The translations under genes were made by a program, and so were the position numbers. Source: an uncultured Flavobacteriales bacterium (GTDB taxonomy: Bacteria; Bacteroidota; Bacteroidia; Flavobacteriales; BACL11). Taken from it: DNA of 64,000 bases. Within the stretch, counting starts at the first letter, position 1. Each line of letters opens with the position of its first letter. The stretch covers positions 496,001 through 560,000 of the forward strand of contig CALSUJ010000001.1 in assembly GCA_943789505.1 (NCBI GenBank), written 5' to 3'. Under the pieces are notes generated by a model. The model saw nothing but the letters and a program-made list of their open reading frames with translations, was not told where the DNA came from and did not search any database. Positions 1 through 8,930 of this stretch are shown here, one piece after another.

Positions 1-408
1 ACCATTTATTATTACGACATCTGGCCAATAATAATTTCCTTTTACAGGATCAACTAATTTGACATATAGGTCATGTCGCCAAGGTGCATCTTCTGGTGCT
101 GGGTGCTCATTTACATATACTATACCATTGTAAGTAATTGGATTTTTATCTTTACCATTAATCATAACGGGTAAAAAATTCTCATTTATTAACTTTACAA
201 CTACTGGGTCAGTAAGGGTTGTTTTTTTCATCTTTTCACAATAATCACAGCCTGGACGGTAGAATAAGATAAATATATTTTTATCATATTTTTTAGCAAA
301 TTTCTCTGCTTTCTCTAATGGTATCCAATCAATTGATACTTTTTTTTCTCCTTGTGAAAAAGAGAGTATTGAACTGAAAATAAAAACTACAAGAGCTAGA
401 TTTTTCAT
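1..408 (-). CDS. Thioredoxin-fold secreted protein, C-terminus cut by window edge
   Basis: I translated 136 codons from an ATG at 408-406; the frame stays open to the window edge, so the 3' end is missing. The first 19 residues (MKNLALVVFIFSSILSFSQ) form a signal peptide. A CxxC motif (C54-D-Y-C57) follows the hydrophobic strand IFILFY, as in thioredoxin-like proteins of the DUF255/thioredoxin_7 kind. It probably acts as a periplasmic thiol-disulfide protein. The start overlaps the stop of the upstream paralogue by one base (TAATG), so the two are translationally coupled. The exact substrate cannot be told from the sequence. Confidence 0.75.
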   Translation of the reverse strand, partial: MKNLALVVFIFSSILSFSQGEKKVSIDWIPLEKAEKFAKKYDKNIFILFYRPGCDYCEKMKKTTLTDPVVVKLINENFLPVMINGKDKNPITYNGIVYVNEHPAPEDAPWRHDLYVKLVDPVKGNYYWPDVVIING

Positions 409-872
409 TATTTATTTTTTAAAATTTTATTAGCACCAGCTATCCAAGCTTTTGGACCACCAGCAACATAGCCCTGAGAACCTAGCTTGTTAAAGTTTAC
501 TTTTCCATCTTCAATAGTTGGAGTGACAAGCCAGCCTGTTGGATATCCTCTTACACCAAACATTTGCCCTAATTCTCTATTTTGTTTTTTTAAATCATCA
601 GAAATTGGTGTTCTTCTTGGGAAATCAAGTTCAACAAGAATTGCATTTTTTTCTGCCCATGCTTTAAACTCTTGTTTTACAAATACTTCTTTAACTAATT
701 TTTTACACCATCCACACCAATCACTTCCTGTGAAAAAGAAGAAAAGCGGCTTTCCTGTTTCTACTGAAATGTTAACGGCCTTATTGACATCAGTATGCCA
801 CTCAATTTCCTTTTGTTGTGCAAATCCGTTAATAGATAGTGCAACTAATAATACTACTAATATTTTTTTCAT
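408..872 (-). CDS. Thioredoxin-family periplasmic protein
   Basis: 154 residues from the ATG at 872-870. An upstream in-frame Met at 917 would overlap the neighbouring transporter and would precede the signal peptide, so it is rejected. Signal peptide MKKILVVLLVALSINGFAQ, then a thioredoxin fold with C53-G-W-C56 in the context SDWCGWCKKL, and a YP pair near residue 110 (GYPTGW) fitting the cis-proline loop. It is a paralogue of the truncated gene that follows with a one-base overlap. Proteins of this type reduce or shuffle disulfides of secreted proteins; the partner is not known. It lies 31 bp downstream of the peptide transporter and may share its transcript. Confidence 0.8.
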   Translation of the reverse strand: MKKILVVLLVALSINGFAQQKEIEWHTDVNKAVNISVETGKPLFFFFTGSDWCGWCKKLVKEVFVKQEFKAWAEKNAILVELDFPRRTPISDDLKKQNRELGQMFGVRGYPTGWLVTPTIEDGKVNFNKLGSQGYVAGGPKAWIAGANKILKNK

Positions 873-903
873 TGTATTGTTTTTTATTTGTTTTTTATTT
901 AGA

Positions 904-2523
904 TTAGTGAACGCCATGCATCCATTTTTTAAGCACTGGAGATAGCATAAACGCTAAAATAGCCATTCCTATTGCAACAACGCCAACTTGTGTAAATACT
1001 GAAGTATAACTTACTAAAGATTGTATGCCTTCAACTGATGATTCTGAATAGCCTCCTGCAAAACCAGTTACTTTTTCAATTATGGTAGTCATAAAACCTG
1101 GTTCAGGAATCACTCCCGATTCATTTGATGTAGTTAATTTAGCAATTGCTCCTGAAATATAATGCGCATAAGATGAAGATAAGAAATAAACTCCCATCAT
1201 AAAGGCTGTCATACTTTTTGGTGAAAGTTCAGTTACCTTACTAAGCCCAATTGGAGAGATAAATAATTCTCCAGTTGTTAAAAGTAAATAACCTATCATT
1301 AGGAACATAAATGGTGTACGACCAGCAGCATCCATGTATTGTGCACTCATTGCAAATACTATAAATCCTAAGCCTAACTGTAATATCCCTAAAGCAAATT
1401 TGTTAGGAGTAGTTGGGTTTCTTTGTGTTTTTGATAAATATACCCACATCATAGAAAATGGGATAGCTAAAAAGATTATATAACCGGGATTAATTGCATT
1501 AGTTTGAGAAGCATTCAATAGTGTTAAATTTACATTACGCTCAGCAAATAAAGTAATTGCAGTACCTGCTAACTCAAAGAAGGACCAGAAAACTGTAATT
1601 AGTAATGTTAAAACTAAAACACTTAATAAACGGAATACTTCCATTCTTGAAAGTTCAATCATTTTTTTAGCCAGAATACCCAATATAACTATACCTAATA
1701 AAGAAAGTAATGCAGAATGCAATTGCATTCCTTCTAATACTTCTAAGGCATTATACTTAACTAAGAATGCTGCAATAGGTACCATAAGTGCTGCTACTAA
1801 ATAGAAAAAGTAATCTGTACGCATTCCGTACATTTTTTTATCTATATATTCTGCAGGTTGTTGTCCATTATCACCAAATACTCCATCATTCATACCCTTC
1901 ATAAATACTAATAAACCAGCAATCATTCCAATTCCAGCAGCTCCAAAACCATAGTGCCAACCATATTCATAACCCAACCAACCACAAACTAATGGTGCTA
2001 AAAAGGCTCCAGCATTTATTCCCATATAAAAAATAGTAAATCCAGAATCTCTTCTGTCATCTCCTTCAGGATATAATCTCCCTACCATAGTAGAGATATT
2101 AGGTTTAAAAAATCCGTTTCCGACAATTAAAAGTGCTAGTGCAGCATAAAAGAAAAAGTGATTAATGGCTGAAACTTCAAAGCCTAAAACATCACTTTTA
2201 AAATAAAATGCCATAAAGAAATGTCCAAGTGCCATTAAAATTCCCCCTAACATAATTGATTTTTTGAAACCAATAAACTTGTCGGCAATCATACCGCCTA
2301 ATACTGGTGTTGCATATACTAATGAACCATAAGCAGCAAAAATACCAAATGACATTTCTTCTCTGTATGCTTCATCAGTAATGTAAGTGAAAAATTCATT
2401 TACCATGTAAAGCATAAGTAGTGCTCGCATTCCGTAATAAGAGAAACGTTCCCATAATTCTGCAAAAAATAAATAGAACAATCCTTTAGGATGTCCGAAT
2501 AATTGGTTTTCTTGATTTGTCAT
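904..2523 (-). CDS. POT/PTR2-family proton-dependent oligopeptide transporter
   Basis: 539 residues, a polytopic membrane protein with many hydrophobic helices, matching the POT (PTR2) branch of the major facilitator superfamily in length. The N-terminal signature ELWERFSYYGMRALL (residues about 22-36) is the ExxERFxYYG motif of helix 1 that couples proton and peptide binding. A second family segment, GNGFFKPNISTMVG, lies near residue 137. It imports di- and tripeptides across the inner membrane with protons. The gene just upstream on the same strand encodes a DPP-IV-like peptidase that would release dipeptides, so the pair forms a plausible peptide-use unit. The family call is firm; substrate range is inferred. 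Confidence 0.92.
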   Translation of the reverse strand: MTNQENQLFGHPKGLFYLFFAELWERFSYYGMRALLMLYMVNEFFTYITDEAYREEMSFGIFAAYGSLVYATPVLGGMIADKFIGFKKSIMLGGILMALGHFFMAFYFKSDVLGFEVSAINHFFFYAALALLIVGNGFFKPNISTMVGRLYPEGDDRRDSGFTIFYMGINAGAFLAPLVCGWLGYEYGWHYGFGAAGIGMIAGLLVFMKGMNDGVFGDNGQQPAEYIDKKMYGMRTDYFFYLVAALMVPIAAFLVKYNALEVLEGMQLHSALLSLLGIVILGILAKKMIELSRMEVFRLLSVLVLTLLITVFWSFFELAGTAITLFAERNVNLTLLNASQTNAINPGYIIFLAIPFSMMWVYLSKTQRNPTTPNKFALGILQLGLGFIVFAMSAQYMDAAGRTPFMFLMIGYLLLTTGELFISPIGLSKVTELSPKSMTAFMMGVYFLSSSYAHYISGAIAKLTTSNESGVIPEPGFMTTIIEKVTGFAGGYSESSVEGIQSLVSYTSVFTQVGVVAIGMAILAFMLSPVLKKWMHGVH

Positions 2524-2568
2524 ATTTGTGTAATAAAATTAGGTTGCCGAAAATAGTAAAATTTTTGG

Positions 2569-4722
2569 TTATAAATTCTCTAAAATGAAATCAGTCATTT
2601 TTTTATACAAATGATATCGAGTATTTCCTCCATAAATCCCATGATTTTTATCAGGATAAATGAATAAATCAAACTGTTTATTTGCCTTTACTAAGGCTGA
2701 AATCATTTCCATAGTATTTTGTACATGTACATTATCATCAGCACTACCATGAACTAATAAATAATGTCCTTTTAATTTATCAACATGATTAATTGGCGAA
2801 TTTTCATCATAGCCACTTGCATTTTCTTGAGGAGTTTGCATATAACGTTCTGTATAAATATTGTCGTAATAACGCCAATTTGTAACTGGAGCGACTGCAA
2901 TGGCAAGGCTAAATACATCGGCTCCTTTGGTTATTGCTAATGATGACATATATCCACCGTAACTCCAACCTTGAATTCCAATTCTGTTGGAATCAATGTA
3001 ATTAAGTTTTCCAAAATATTTTGCTGCATTTATTTGATCAATGGTTTCATATTTCCCCAATTGCTTGTAAGTCATCTTTTTGAACTCCGAACCTTTTCCT
3101 CCTGTACCTCTGTTGTCTACACAAGCTACAATATATCCTTTTTGTGCCAGCATTTGATACCAGTAATAGTTTGTCCAACCAAAAGAGTTCGTTACTTGTT
3201 GAGAACCAGGGCCTCCATATAAAAACATAAATAAAGGATATTCTTTATTCTCATCAAAATTAGGAGGTTTTATCATCCAAGCATTTAACTCTGTATCTTC
3301 AGTTCTTATAGTGAAAAATTCTTTTTTAGTTAGATTGAATTCTAACATATTAGTGTTAAAATCAGTGTTATCTTCTAATGTTTTTAGTTTCTTTCCGTCA
3401 GCTGTATGTAAAGTATATACAGGAGCAGTGTTAGCAGTTGATACAGAATTCATATAATATTTTAAACCTTTACTAAAAGATGAATTATTTGTACCTTTCT
3501 CTATACTTATTTTTGTTTTAATATCAGTATCTAAATGCTGAACATAGAGTGTTCTGTTAATAGAGCCTTCTTCAGTTGAGGTAAAGTAAATCTCCATTTT
3601 ATCACTATCCACTCCATGAAAGGATGTTACTTCCCAATTTCCATTTGTAATCTGTTGTTCTGAACCGTCTAATCCTTTTAAATAGATATGATTAAATCCA
3701 TCTTTTTCAGAAGTCCAAATAAAATTATCTTGTGGTAAAAAAGTTAGGTTATCGTGTATGTCAATAAAGTATTTATCTTTTTCTGTAAATAGTATTTTGT
3801 TGCTTCCGTCTTCAGTATTTGCGAGTACAAAATCCAATTCATTTTGATGTCGGTTCATTCCGTAAAGGGCAAGAACTTTTGGGTTTTTTGTCCATTTAAT
3901 TCTTGGAATATATTCATAATCTTTTTCAGTATATATATAAGTATTTTTATTTTTCTCTAAGTTATAAAAGTAAACCTTTACTATAGAGTTTTCTTCCCCA
4001 GCCTTAGGGTATTTAAACACTTCTTGTGTAGGATATAGTCCTCCTTTGAATAAATCCATAGAGAATTCTTTGACATGCGTTTCATCAAATTTGTAATAAG
4101 CAATATGCTCTCCATCTGGCGCCCATTCAAAAGAGCGTACTAATGCAAATTCTTCTTCATAAACCCAGTCAGAAGCTCCATTAATAATATGGTTCTTTTT
4201 ACCATCAGAGGTAACTTGAGTTATTGTTCCGCTTTTTATATCTTTAATAAAAAGATTGTTGTCTAGTACATAAGCAACTTTATCACCTTGGGGTGAAAAG
4301 TTAGCATACATAACTTTTTTATCTGATAATTTACTGATTTTATCGTTATGGATATCGTAGATGTAATAAACAGATTTACTAGAATATCGATAAATACTTT
4401 TAGTTTCAGTAGCTAATAAAAGTTGCTTTTCATTTTTACTAAATGTATACTTCCCAATTTTTGGAATTTCAAAATCAGCACTTTTAAATAGGATGCGTAC
4501 TTTTTTACCATTTTTAAATTGGTATTTTATTATCTCTTGTCCATCTTCAGTTTTTTCTATAGTGGAATAATGTTCGCCATCATTCATAGAATTAAAACCA
4601 CCCATGCTTTTAGGATGGAAAGCATAGTTTTTCCACAAATCATCAAGAGTAATATCTCTTTTTTGAGAGAATATTGGTGTTGTAAAAACTAAACTGAAAC
4701 AAATTATTAATATCTTTTTCAT
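2569..4722 (-). CDS. S9 family peptidase, dipeptidyl-peptidase IV-like
   Basis: 717 residues with signal peptide MKKILIICFSLVFTTPIFSQ. The N-terminal two thirds is a DPPIV_N-type beta-propeller (for example GASDWVYEEEFALVRSF with the paired glutamates that bind the substrate N-terminus). The C-terminal third is an alpha/beta hydrolase with the nucleophile in GWSYGG near residue 588, the acid in HGSADDNVH near 662 and the histidine in DKNHG near 692. It cleaves Xaa-Pro or Xaa-Ala dipeptides from the N-termini of peptides in the periplasm. It is transcribed toward the POT transporter 45 bp downstream, which could import the product. Length and all catalytic residues fit DPP IV. Confidence 0.92.
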   Translation of the reverse strand: MKKILIICFSLVFTTPIFSQKRDITLDDLWKNYAFHPKSMGGFNSMNDGEHYSTIEKTEDGQEIIKYQFKNGKKVRILFKSADFEIPKIGKYTFSKNEKQLLLATETKSIYRYSSKSVYYIYDIHNDKISKLSDKKVMYANFSPQGDKVAYVLDNNLFIKDIKSGTITQVTSDGKKNHIINGASDWVYEEEFALVRSFEWAPDGEHIAYYKFDETHVKEFSMDLFKGGLYPTQEVFKYPKAGEENSIVKVYFYNLEKNKNTYIYTEKDYEYIPRIKWTKNPKVLALYGMNRHQNELDFVLANTEDGSNKILFTEKDKYFIDIHDNLTFLPQDNFIWTSEKDGFNHIYLKGLDGSEQQITNGNWEVTSFHGVDSDKMEIYFTSTEEGSINRTLYVQHLDTDIKTKISIEKGTNNSSFSKGLKYYMNSVSTANTAPVYTLHTADGKKLKTLEDNTDFNTNMLEFNLTKKEFFTIRTEDTELNAWMIKPPNFDENKEYPLFMFLYGGPGSQQVTNSFGWTNYYWYQMLAQKGYIVACVDNRGTGGKGSEFKKMTYKQLGKYETIDQINAAKYFGKLNYIDSNRIGIQGWSYGGYMSSLAITKGADVFSLAIAVAPVTNWRYYDNIYTERYMQTPQENASGYDENSPINHVDKLKGHYLLVHGSADDNVHVQNTMEMISALVKANKQFDLFIYPDKNHGIYGGNTRYHLYKKMTDFILENL

Positions 4723-4761
4723 TAGTGATTGATTTTTAGATTTGGAAATGGCGAATTTAAT

Positions 4762-4769
4762 TAAATTTG
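4762..4769 (+). promoter_or_regulatory. TAnnTTTG -7 element upstream of the flavin dehydrogenase
   Basis: TAAATTTG matches the Bacteroidota -7 consensus TAnnTTTG and ends 5 nt before the ATG at 4775. With that spacing transcription would begin at or within a base or two of the start codon, so the mRNA may be leaderless. It also favours the ATG at 4775 over the upstream in-frame TTG (4742) or ATG (4748). Confidence 0.5.
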
Positions 4770-4774
4770 CACAG

Positions 4775-6175
4775 ATGGACTACAAGCAATTAAATATTGA
4801 TAACATTTCTTTTTTTAAGGAAATAATTGGTGCAGATTATGTGTTTTCAGATAATCAAAGTATTTTAAATTATAGCCATGATGAAACTGAGGATTTATCT
4901 TATCCGCCAGAAGTAGTTTTAAAGCCAGTTAATACTGAAGAAATTGCTAAAATTTTAAAGTATTGTAATTCAAAAAATATTCCGGTAACTCCTTGTGGTG
5001 CTCGTACTGGTTTAAGTGGCGGTTCTTTACCTATTTTTGGAGGTGTTGCTTTAAGTGTTGAACGTTTAAATTCTATTATTGAAATAGATGAAAGGAATCT
5101 TCAGGCTACAGTTCAGCCTGCAGTAATTAATCAAGTATTCAGAGATGCAGTAGAATTAAAAGGACTTTTTTATCCACCTGACCCAGCAAGTAAAGGAAGT
5201 TGCTCTTTGGGTGGGAATTTGGCAGAAAATGCTGGTGGACCGAAGGCTGTTAAGTATGGTGTAACTAAGGATTATGTACTAAACTTAGAAGTAGTATTGC
5301 CAACCGGTGAAATTATTTGGACAGGAGCTAACGTACTTAAGAATGCTACTGGTTACGATTTAACGGCATTAATGATAGGTAGTGAAGGAACGCTTGGTGT
5401 TATTACTACAATTGTCTTTCGATTGATTCCTTTGCCAACAAAAAATATTACTTTGTTTATACCTTTTGGTTCAGTTGAAAAAGCTTGTGAGTCAGTATCA
5501 GCTGTCTTTCGTGCAGGTATTATACCTTCAGCTTTGGAATTTATTGAGCGTGATGCTATTGATTGGACTTTAAAATATACTGATGTTAAACTTCAAATTA
5601 ATGATGATGTAAAAGCACATCTTTTGATTGAAGTAGATGGAAATGATATGGATGTTTTATATAAGGAATGTGAGCGCATCTTTGAAGTAATGCAAGAGTT
5701 TGAGTGTGGGGAGATTCTTCTAGCTGATAGTGAAACTCAAAAAAATCAATTATGGCAACTAAGACGAGCGATAGGAGAAGCAGTAAAATCTAATTCTATT
5801 TACAAAGAAGAAGATACTGTAGTCCCAAGAGCAGAGTTAGCGAAACTTTTAAAGGGAGTGAAAGCCATTGGAAAGCAATATGGATTTCAGTCCGTTTGCT
5901 ATGGTCATGCTGGTGATGGAAACTTACACATCAACATTATAAAAGGGGAGATGAGTGATGAAGATTGGAATAAGAAACTTACTTTAGGAATCAGAGAGAT
6001 ATTTGAATTAACTAAAAGTTTAGGAGGAACACTAAGTGGCGAACATGGTATTGGTCTAGTACAGAAAGACTATATGGATATTGTCTTTTGTGAAAAAGCA
6101 TTGAACTTGCAAAAAGGAATTAAAAACCTATTTGATCCTTATGGAATTCTTAATCCTGGAAAAATCCTAAAATAA
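4775..6175 (+). CDS. FAD-binding oxidoreductase, GlcD/D-lactate dehydrogenase type
   Basis: 466 residues from ATG 4775, chosen because a -7 element lies just upstream and the extra residues from TTG 4742 look non-conserved. The PCMH-type FAD domain shows PCGARTGLSGGS near residue 72 and GGNLAENAGGPKAVKYG near 147. The C-terminal FAD-linked oxidase domain shows YGHAGDGNLHINI near 377 and SGEHGIG near 420, both typical of GlcD, the catalytic subunit of glycolate oxidase, and of D-lactate dehydrogenases. It oxidises a 2-hydroxy acid to the 2-oxo acid. No glcE or glcF partner is adjacent, so a single-subunit dehydrogenase is likely; the natural substrate is uncertain. Confidence 0.88.
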   Translation: MDYKQLNIDNISFFKEIIGADYVFSDNQSILNYSHDETEDLSYPPEVVLKPVNTEEIAKILKYCNSKNIPVTPCGARTGLSGGSLPIFGGVALSVERLNSIIEIDERNLQATVQPAVINQVFRDAVELKGLFYPPDPASKGSCSLGGNLAENAGGPKAVKYGVTKDYVLNLEVVLPTGEIIWTGANVLKNATGYDLTALMIGSEGTLGVITTIVFRLIPLPTKNITLFIPFGSVEKACESVSAVFRAGIIPSALEFIERDAIDWTLKYTDVKLQINDDVKAHLLIEVDGNDMDVLYKECERIFEVMQEFECGEILLADSETQKNQLWQLRRAIGEAVKSNSIYKEEDTVVPRAELAKLLKGVKAIGKQYGFQSVCYGHAGDGNLHINIIKGEMSDEDWNKKLTLGIREIFELTKSLGGTLSGEHGIGLVQKDYMDIVFCEKALNLQKGIKNLFDPYGILNPGKILK

Positions 6176-6186
6176 AGGATAAAACT

Positions 6187-7035
6187 TTATTGTATTAGCA
6201 AATCGGTAATAACAAATATCCCGAAAATAACTGAAGCAATACCGTTTGTAGTGAAAAATGCAAGATTAATTTTGCTTAAATCGTTATGCTTCACCAAAAG
6301 ATGTTGATAGATAAGTAGAGCAGTGAAAATTCCAAAACCTATCCAGTAGTATAGGCTAAAATCACTAAATGAACCAGCAATACTTAGTGAGGAAAATGTA
6401 AGAAAATGTAGAATTTTAGATAAGTTTAAGGCATTCTTTGTTCCTATCAGTACAGGAATAGAATGAAGTTTCTGTTCCTTGTCAAACTCCTGATCTTGCA
6501 AGGAATAAATAATATCAAAACCACTAACCCAAAAAAGAACTGCTGATGAAAATAGCAAAGGCACAACATCAAAATTTCCGCTAACCGCTAAGTAAGCTCC
6601 AATAGGAGCAAGTGCCAGACCTAAACCTAATACTAAGTGGCAAAGAGCTGTAAAGCGTTTGGTGTAACTATATCCTATAATTACCAATAAGGCAACCGGT
6701 GATAGCGCTAAGCAAAGTGAATTGATTAAATAAGTAGTTGAGATAAATAGTAAGGAGTTAATAATAACAAATATTAAAGCTGAGTTGGCTTTTATACTCC
6801 CGTTTGGGATCTCTCTTACTTGAGCAGTCCTTGGATTGTTAGTATCAATATCTCTGTCAATATAGCGGTTAAAAGCCATGGCTGCCGAACGAGCAAAAAT
6901 CATACAAAGCACTACATATAAAAGTAAAATCCATTCAAATTCATTTGACTTTGTAGCTAAGAAAAAACCAATAAGTGCAAATGGCATTGCAAAAATTGTA
7001 TGACTAAATTTTATAAAAGAAAGATATTTTCTCAT
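6187..7035 (-). CDS. ubiA: UbiA-family polyprenyltransferase
   Basis: 282 residues with about eight hydrophobic helices. The first Asp-rich motif, NRYIDRDID (residues about 55-63), and the second, YSLQDQEFD (about 177-185), bind the Mg-prenyl diphosphate as in UbiA/MenA enzymes. It attaches a polyprenyl chain to an aromatic ring during quinone synthesis. Bacteroidota of this kind normally make menaquinone, so a role in the futalosine route (MqnP-like) is as likely as 4-hydroxybenzoate prenylation; the sequence alone does not decide. It starts 3 bp after the stop of the lipoprotein gene upstream on the same strand, so the two are probably co-transcribed. Confidence 0.85.
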   Translation of the reverse strand: MRKYLSFIKFSHTIFAMPFALIGFFLATKSNEFEWILLLYVVLCMIFARSAAMAFNRYIDRDIDTNNPRTAQVREIPNGSIKANSALIFVIINSLLFISTTYLINSLCLALSPVALLVIIGYSYTKRFTALCHLVLGLGLALAPIGAYLAVSGNFDVVPLLFSSAVLFWVSGFDIIYSLQDQEFDKEQKLHSIPVLIGTKNALNLSKILHFLTFSSLSIAGSFSDFSLYYWIGFGIFTALLIYQHLLVKHNDLSKINLAFFTTNGIASVIFGIFVITDLLIQ

Positions 7036-7038
7036 AAT

Positions 7039-7518
7039 CTATAAGGGAGTATTAATCTCAAATGATAAAGTGGAATCTTTTGTAATCAACCAATCTTTAT
7101 CAAATTTTTCAATATCAAGCCAAAATATTCCGTTAGGGTTGTCCTTTTCTCTAAGAAGTTTCCATTTTCCCTTAAGGTTTGCAGTAGTTTTTGAAATAAG
7201 TTTCAAATCTAAAATTTGAAATTTTAACTCTCCCATGCTAGACTTTGTTGGGTAACTACTTTTATACCTCTCTAAGGTGTTATTCCACCCATATGCTGGT
7301 TTATGCCTTAGTGATGTGAAAATTAATTTTTCTGACTGCCAATATCCTTGCATAAATCCATCAATATCTCCATTATTCCAACACTCCTGTTGGTTACTCA
7401 GCATCTTCTTTATCGCATTAATATCATTAGGGTCTTGATTTATAGTATTAACAGTATTGGAATTATTCATATTGCAAGAAAGAAATACTAGAAGGAATAG
7501 TGTAAATAATTGTTTCAT
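7039..7518 (-). CDS. NTF2-like (DUF4440/SnoaL-type) lipoprotein
   Basis: 159 residues. The N-terminus MKQLFTLFLLVFLSCNMNN has a lipobox (LSC), predicting a lipid-anchored envelope protein. The body (IKKMLSNQQECWNNGDIDGFMQGYW and later YKSSYP) resembles the cone-shaped NTF2-like fold of DUF4440 proteins, whose members bind or process small molecules or have no known activity. The stop lies 3 bp before the start of the UbiA gene. Its start is divergent from hisS with about 60 bp between, so the two probably have back-to-back promoters. The fold assignment is by pattern only. Confidence 0.65.
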   Translation of the reverse strand: MKQLFTLFLLVFLSCNMNNSNTVNTINQDPNDINAIKKMLSNQQECWNNGDIDGFMQGYWQSEKLIFTSLRHKPAYGWNNTLERYKSSYPTKSSMGELKFQILDLKLISKTTANLKGKWKLLREKDNPNGIFWLDIEKFDKDWLITKDSTLSFEINTPL

Positions 7519-7579
7519 AATTTTCGGACCAAATCTAATGAAATTTATCTATTATATTTTACGATATTTGCAAACAATT

Positions 7580-8893
7580 ATGAGTAATACAAAACCATCC
7601 ATACCAAAAGGAATGCGTGATTTCACATCTGAAGTAATGTTCAGAAGAAATTACATTTTTGAAACTGTAAAATCAGCTTTCGAATGCTATGGCTATGCCC
7701 CGATTGAAACTCCAGCAATGGAGAATGTTAAAACTTTAACAGGTAAGTATGGTGATGAAGGCGATCGCTTAATTTTTAAAGTTTTAAATTCTGGAGATTA
7801 CTTATCTAAAGCTAACTTGGATGAGAATACTGATTCAAAATCTTTAACTAAACAAATAGTTGAAAAAGCTTTGCGTTTTGATTTGACAGTACCTTTTGCT
7901 CGTTTTGTGGTACAGAATAGAAATGACATTACTTTTCCCTTTAAGCGTTACCAAATGCAAAATGTTTGGCGTGCCGATAGGCCACAAAAAGGCAGGTATC
8001 GTGAGTTTTACCAATGTGATGCTGATGTAATTGGCACTGAATCTTTGATTTGTGAAGTAGAATTGGTGCAACTATATGATGATGTGTTTACAAAATTAAA
8101 TATTCCTAATGTAGATATTTGCATCAATAACCGAAAGGTACTTAGTGGAATGGTTGAACTGATGGGGGCAACTGATTTATTTGATCAGATAGTAATTACT
8201 TTAGATAAATTGGATAAAATTGGTATTGATAAGGTAAAAGAAGAAATGGAAAGTAATGGTGTGAAAAAAGAAGCTCTTTCTATTTTAGATACTTTTTTAA
8301 ATACCAAAAATGTTGGAGATTTATTTTCTCTTTTAGAAAATTCATTAATAGGTAAAAAAGGATTAGAAGAATTAAAGTTTGTAATTGATAATGTTACAAA
8401 ATTAGGATTGCAATCCGCTAACTTAGTTTTTGATATTACATTAGCTAGAGGGCTTAATTACTACACAGGTTGCATCTTGGAGGTGAAAGCAAATGATGTG
8501 CAAATTGGCTCAATTGGTGGTGGTGGTAGGTATGATGATTTAACTTCTAATTTTGGATTAAAAGATGTTTCAGGAGTTGGTGTCTCATTTGGCATTGATA
8601 GAATCTATCTAGTAATGGAAGAACTGGCTTTATTCCCTGATAATATTGATGTGAGTACTAAGGTAATGTTTGCCAACTTTGGAGATGATGAGGCTGCTTT
8701 TTGCTTGCCTTTATTAAAACAATTACGTGCTGCAGGAATTAGTTCAGAATTATATCCTACTAGCACTAAAATGAAAAAGCAAATGACCTATGCTAACAAT
8801 AAAGGGGTTCAGTTTGTAATAATGGTGGGGGAGGATGAAATGGAATCGGGAATATTATCGATTAAAAATATGGAAAGTGGTGAGCAAAGATAA
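7580..8893 (+). CDS. hisS: Histidyl-tRNA synthetase, 3' end frameshifted
   Basis: 437 residues from ATG 7580; codons upstream of it are not HisRS-like, and TATTTGC lies 9 nt before it. Class II motif 2 region (KRYQMQNVWRADRPQKGRYREFYQCDAD), the histidine-A loop LARGLNYYTG and the motif 3 region GIDRIYL are all present, as is the C-terminal anticodon-binding domain. The enzyme charges tRNA-His. The frame stops at 8891-8893, but shifting by one base after Gln at 8885-8887 reads DNLNITDLIKKLS and stops at 8930, the usual HisRS ending, directly abutting hutH at 8931. An extra A near 8886-8888, probably an artefact, therefore truncates the last 14 residues. Confidence 0.93.
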   Translation: MSNTKPSIPKGMRDFTSEVMFRRNYIFETVKSAFECYGYAPIETPAMENVKTLTGKYGDEGDRLIFKVLNSGDYLSKANLDENTDSKSLTKQIVEKALRFDLTVPFARFVVQNRNDITFPFKRYQMQNVWRADRPQKGRYREFYQCDADVIGTESLICEVELVQLYDDVFTKLNIPNVDICINNRKVLSGMVELMGATDLFDQIVITLDKLDKIGIDKVKEEMESNGVKKEALSILDTFLNTKNVGDLFSLLENSLIGKKGLEELKFVIDNVTKLGLQSANLVFDITLARGLNYYTGCILEVKANDVQIGSIGGGGRYDDLTSNFGLKDVSGVGVSFGIDRIYLVMEELALFPDNIDVSTKVMFANFGDDEAAFCLPLLKQLRAAGISSELYPTSTKMKKQMTYANNKGVQFVIMVGEDEMESGILSIKNMESGEQR

Positions 8894-8930
8894 TTTGAAT
8901 ATTACTGATTTAATAAAAAAGTTATCCTAG

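Noticed and set aside
487-945. 152-codon plus-strand ORF opposite the thioredoxin gene
   Set aside because: Antisense shadow of a convincing gene; no family features.
4742-4774. Longer start (TTG 4742 or ATG 4748) for the GlcD-type gene
   Set aside because: The extra residues cover the -7 element and are not typical of the family; ATG 4775 is favoured.
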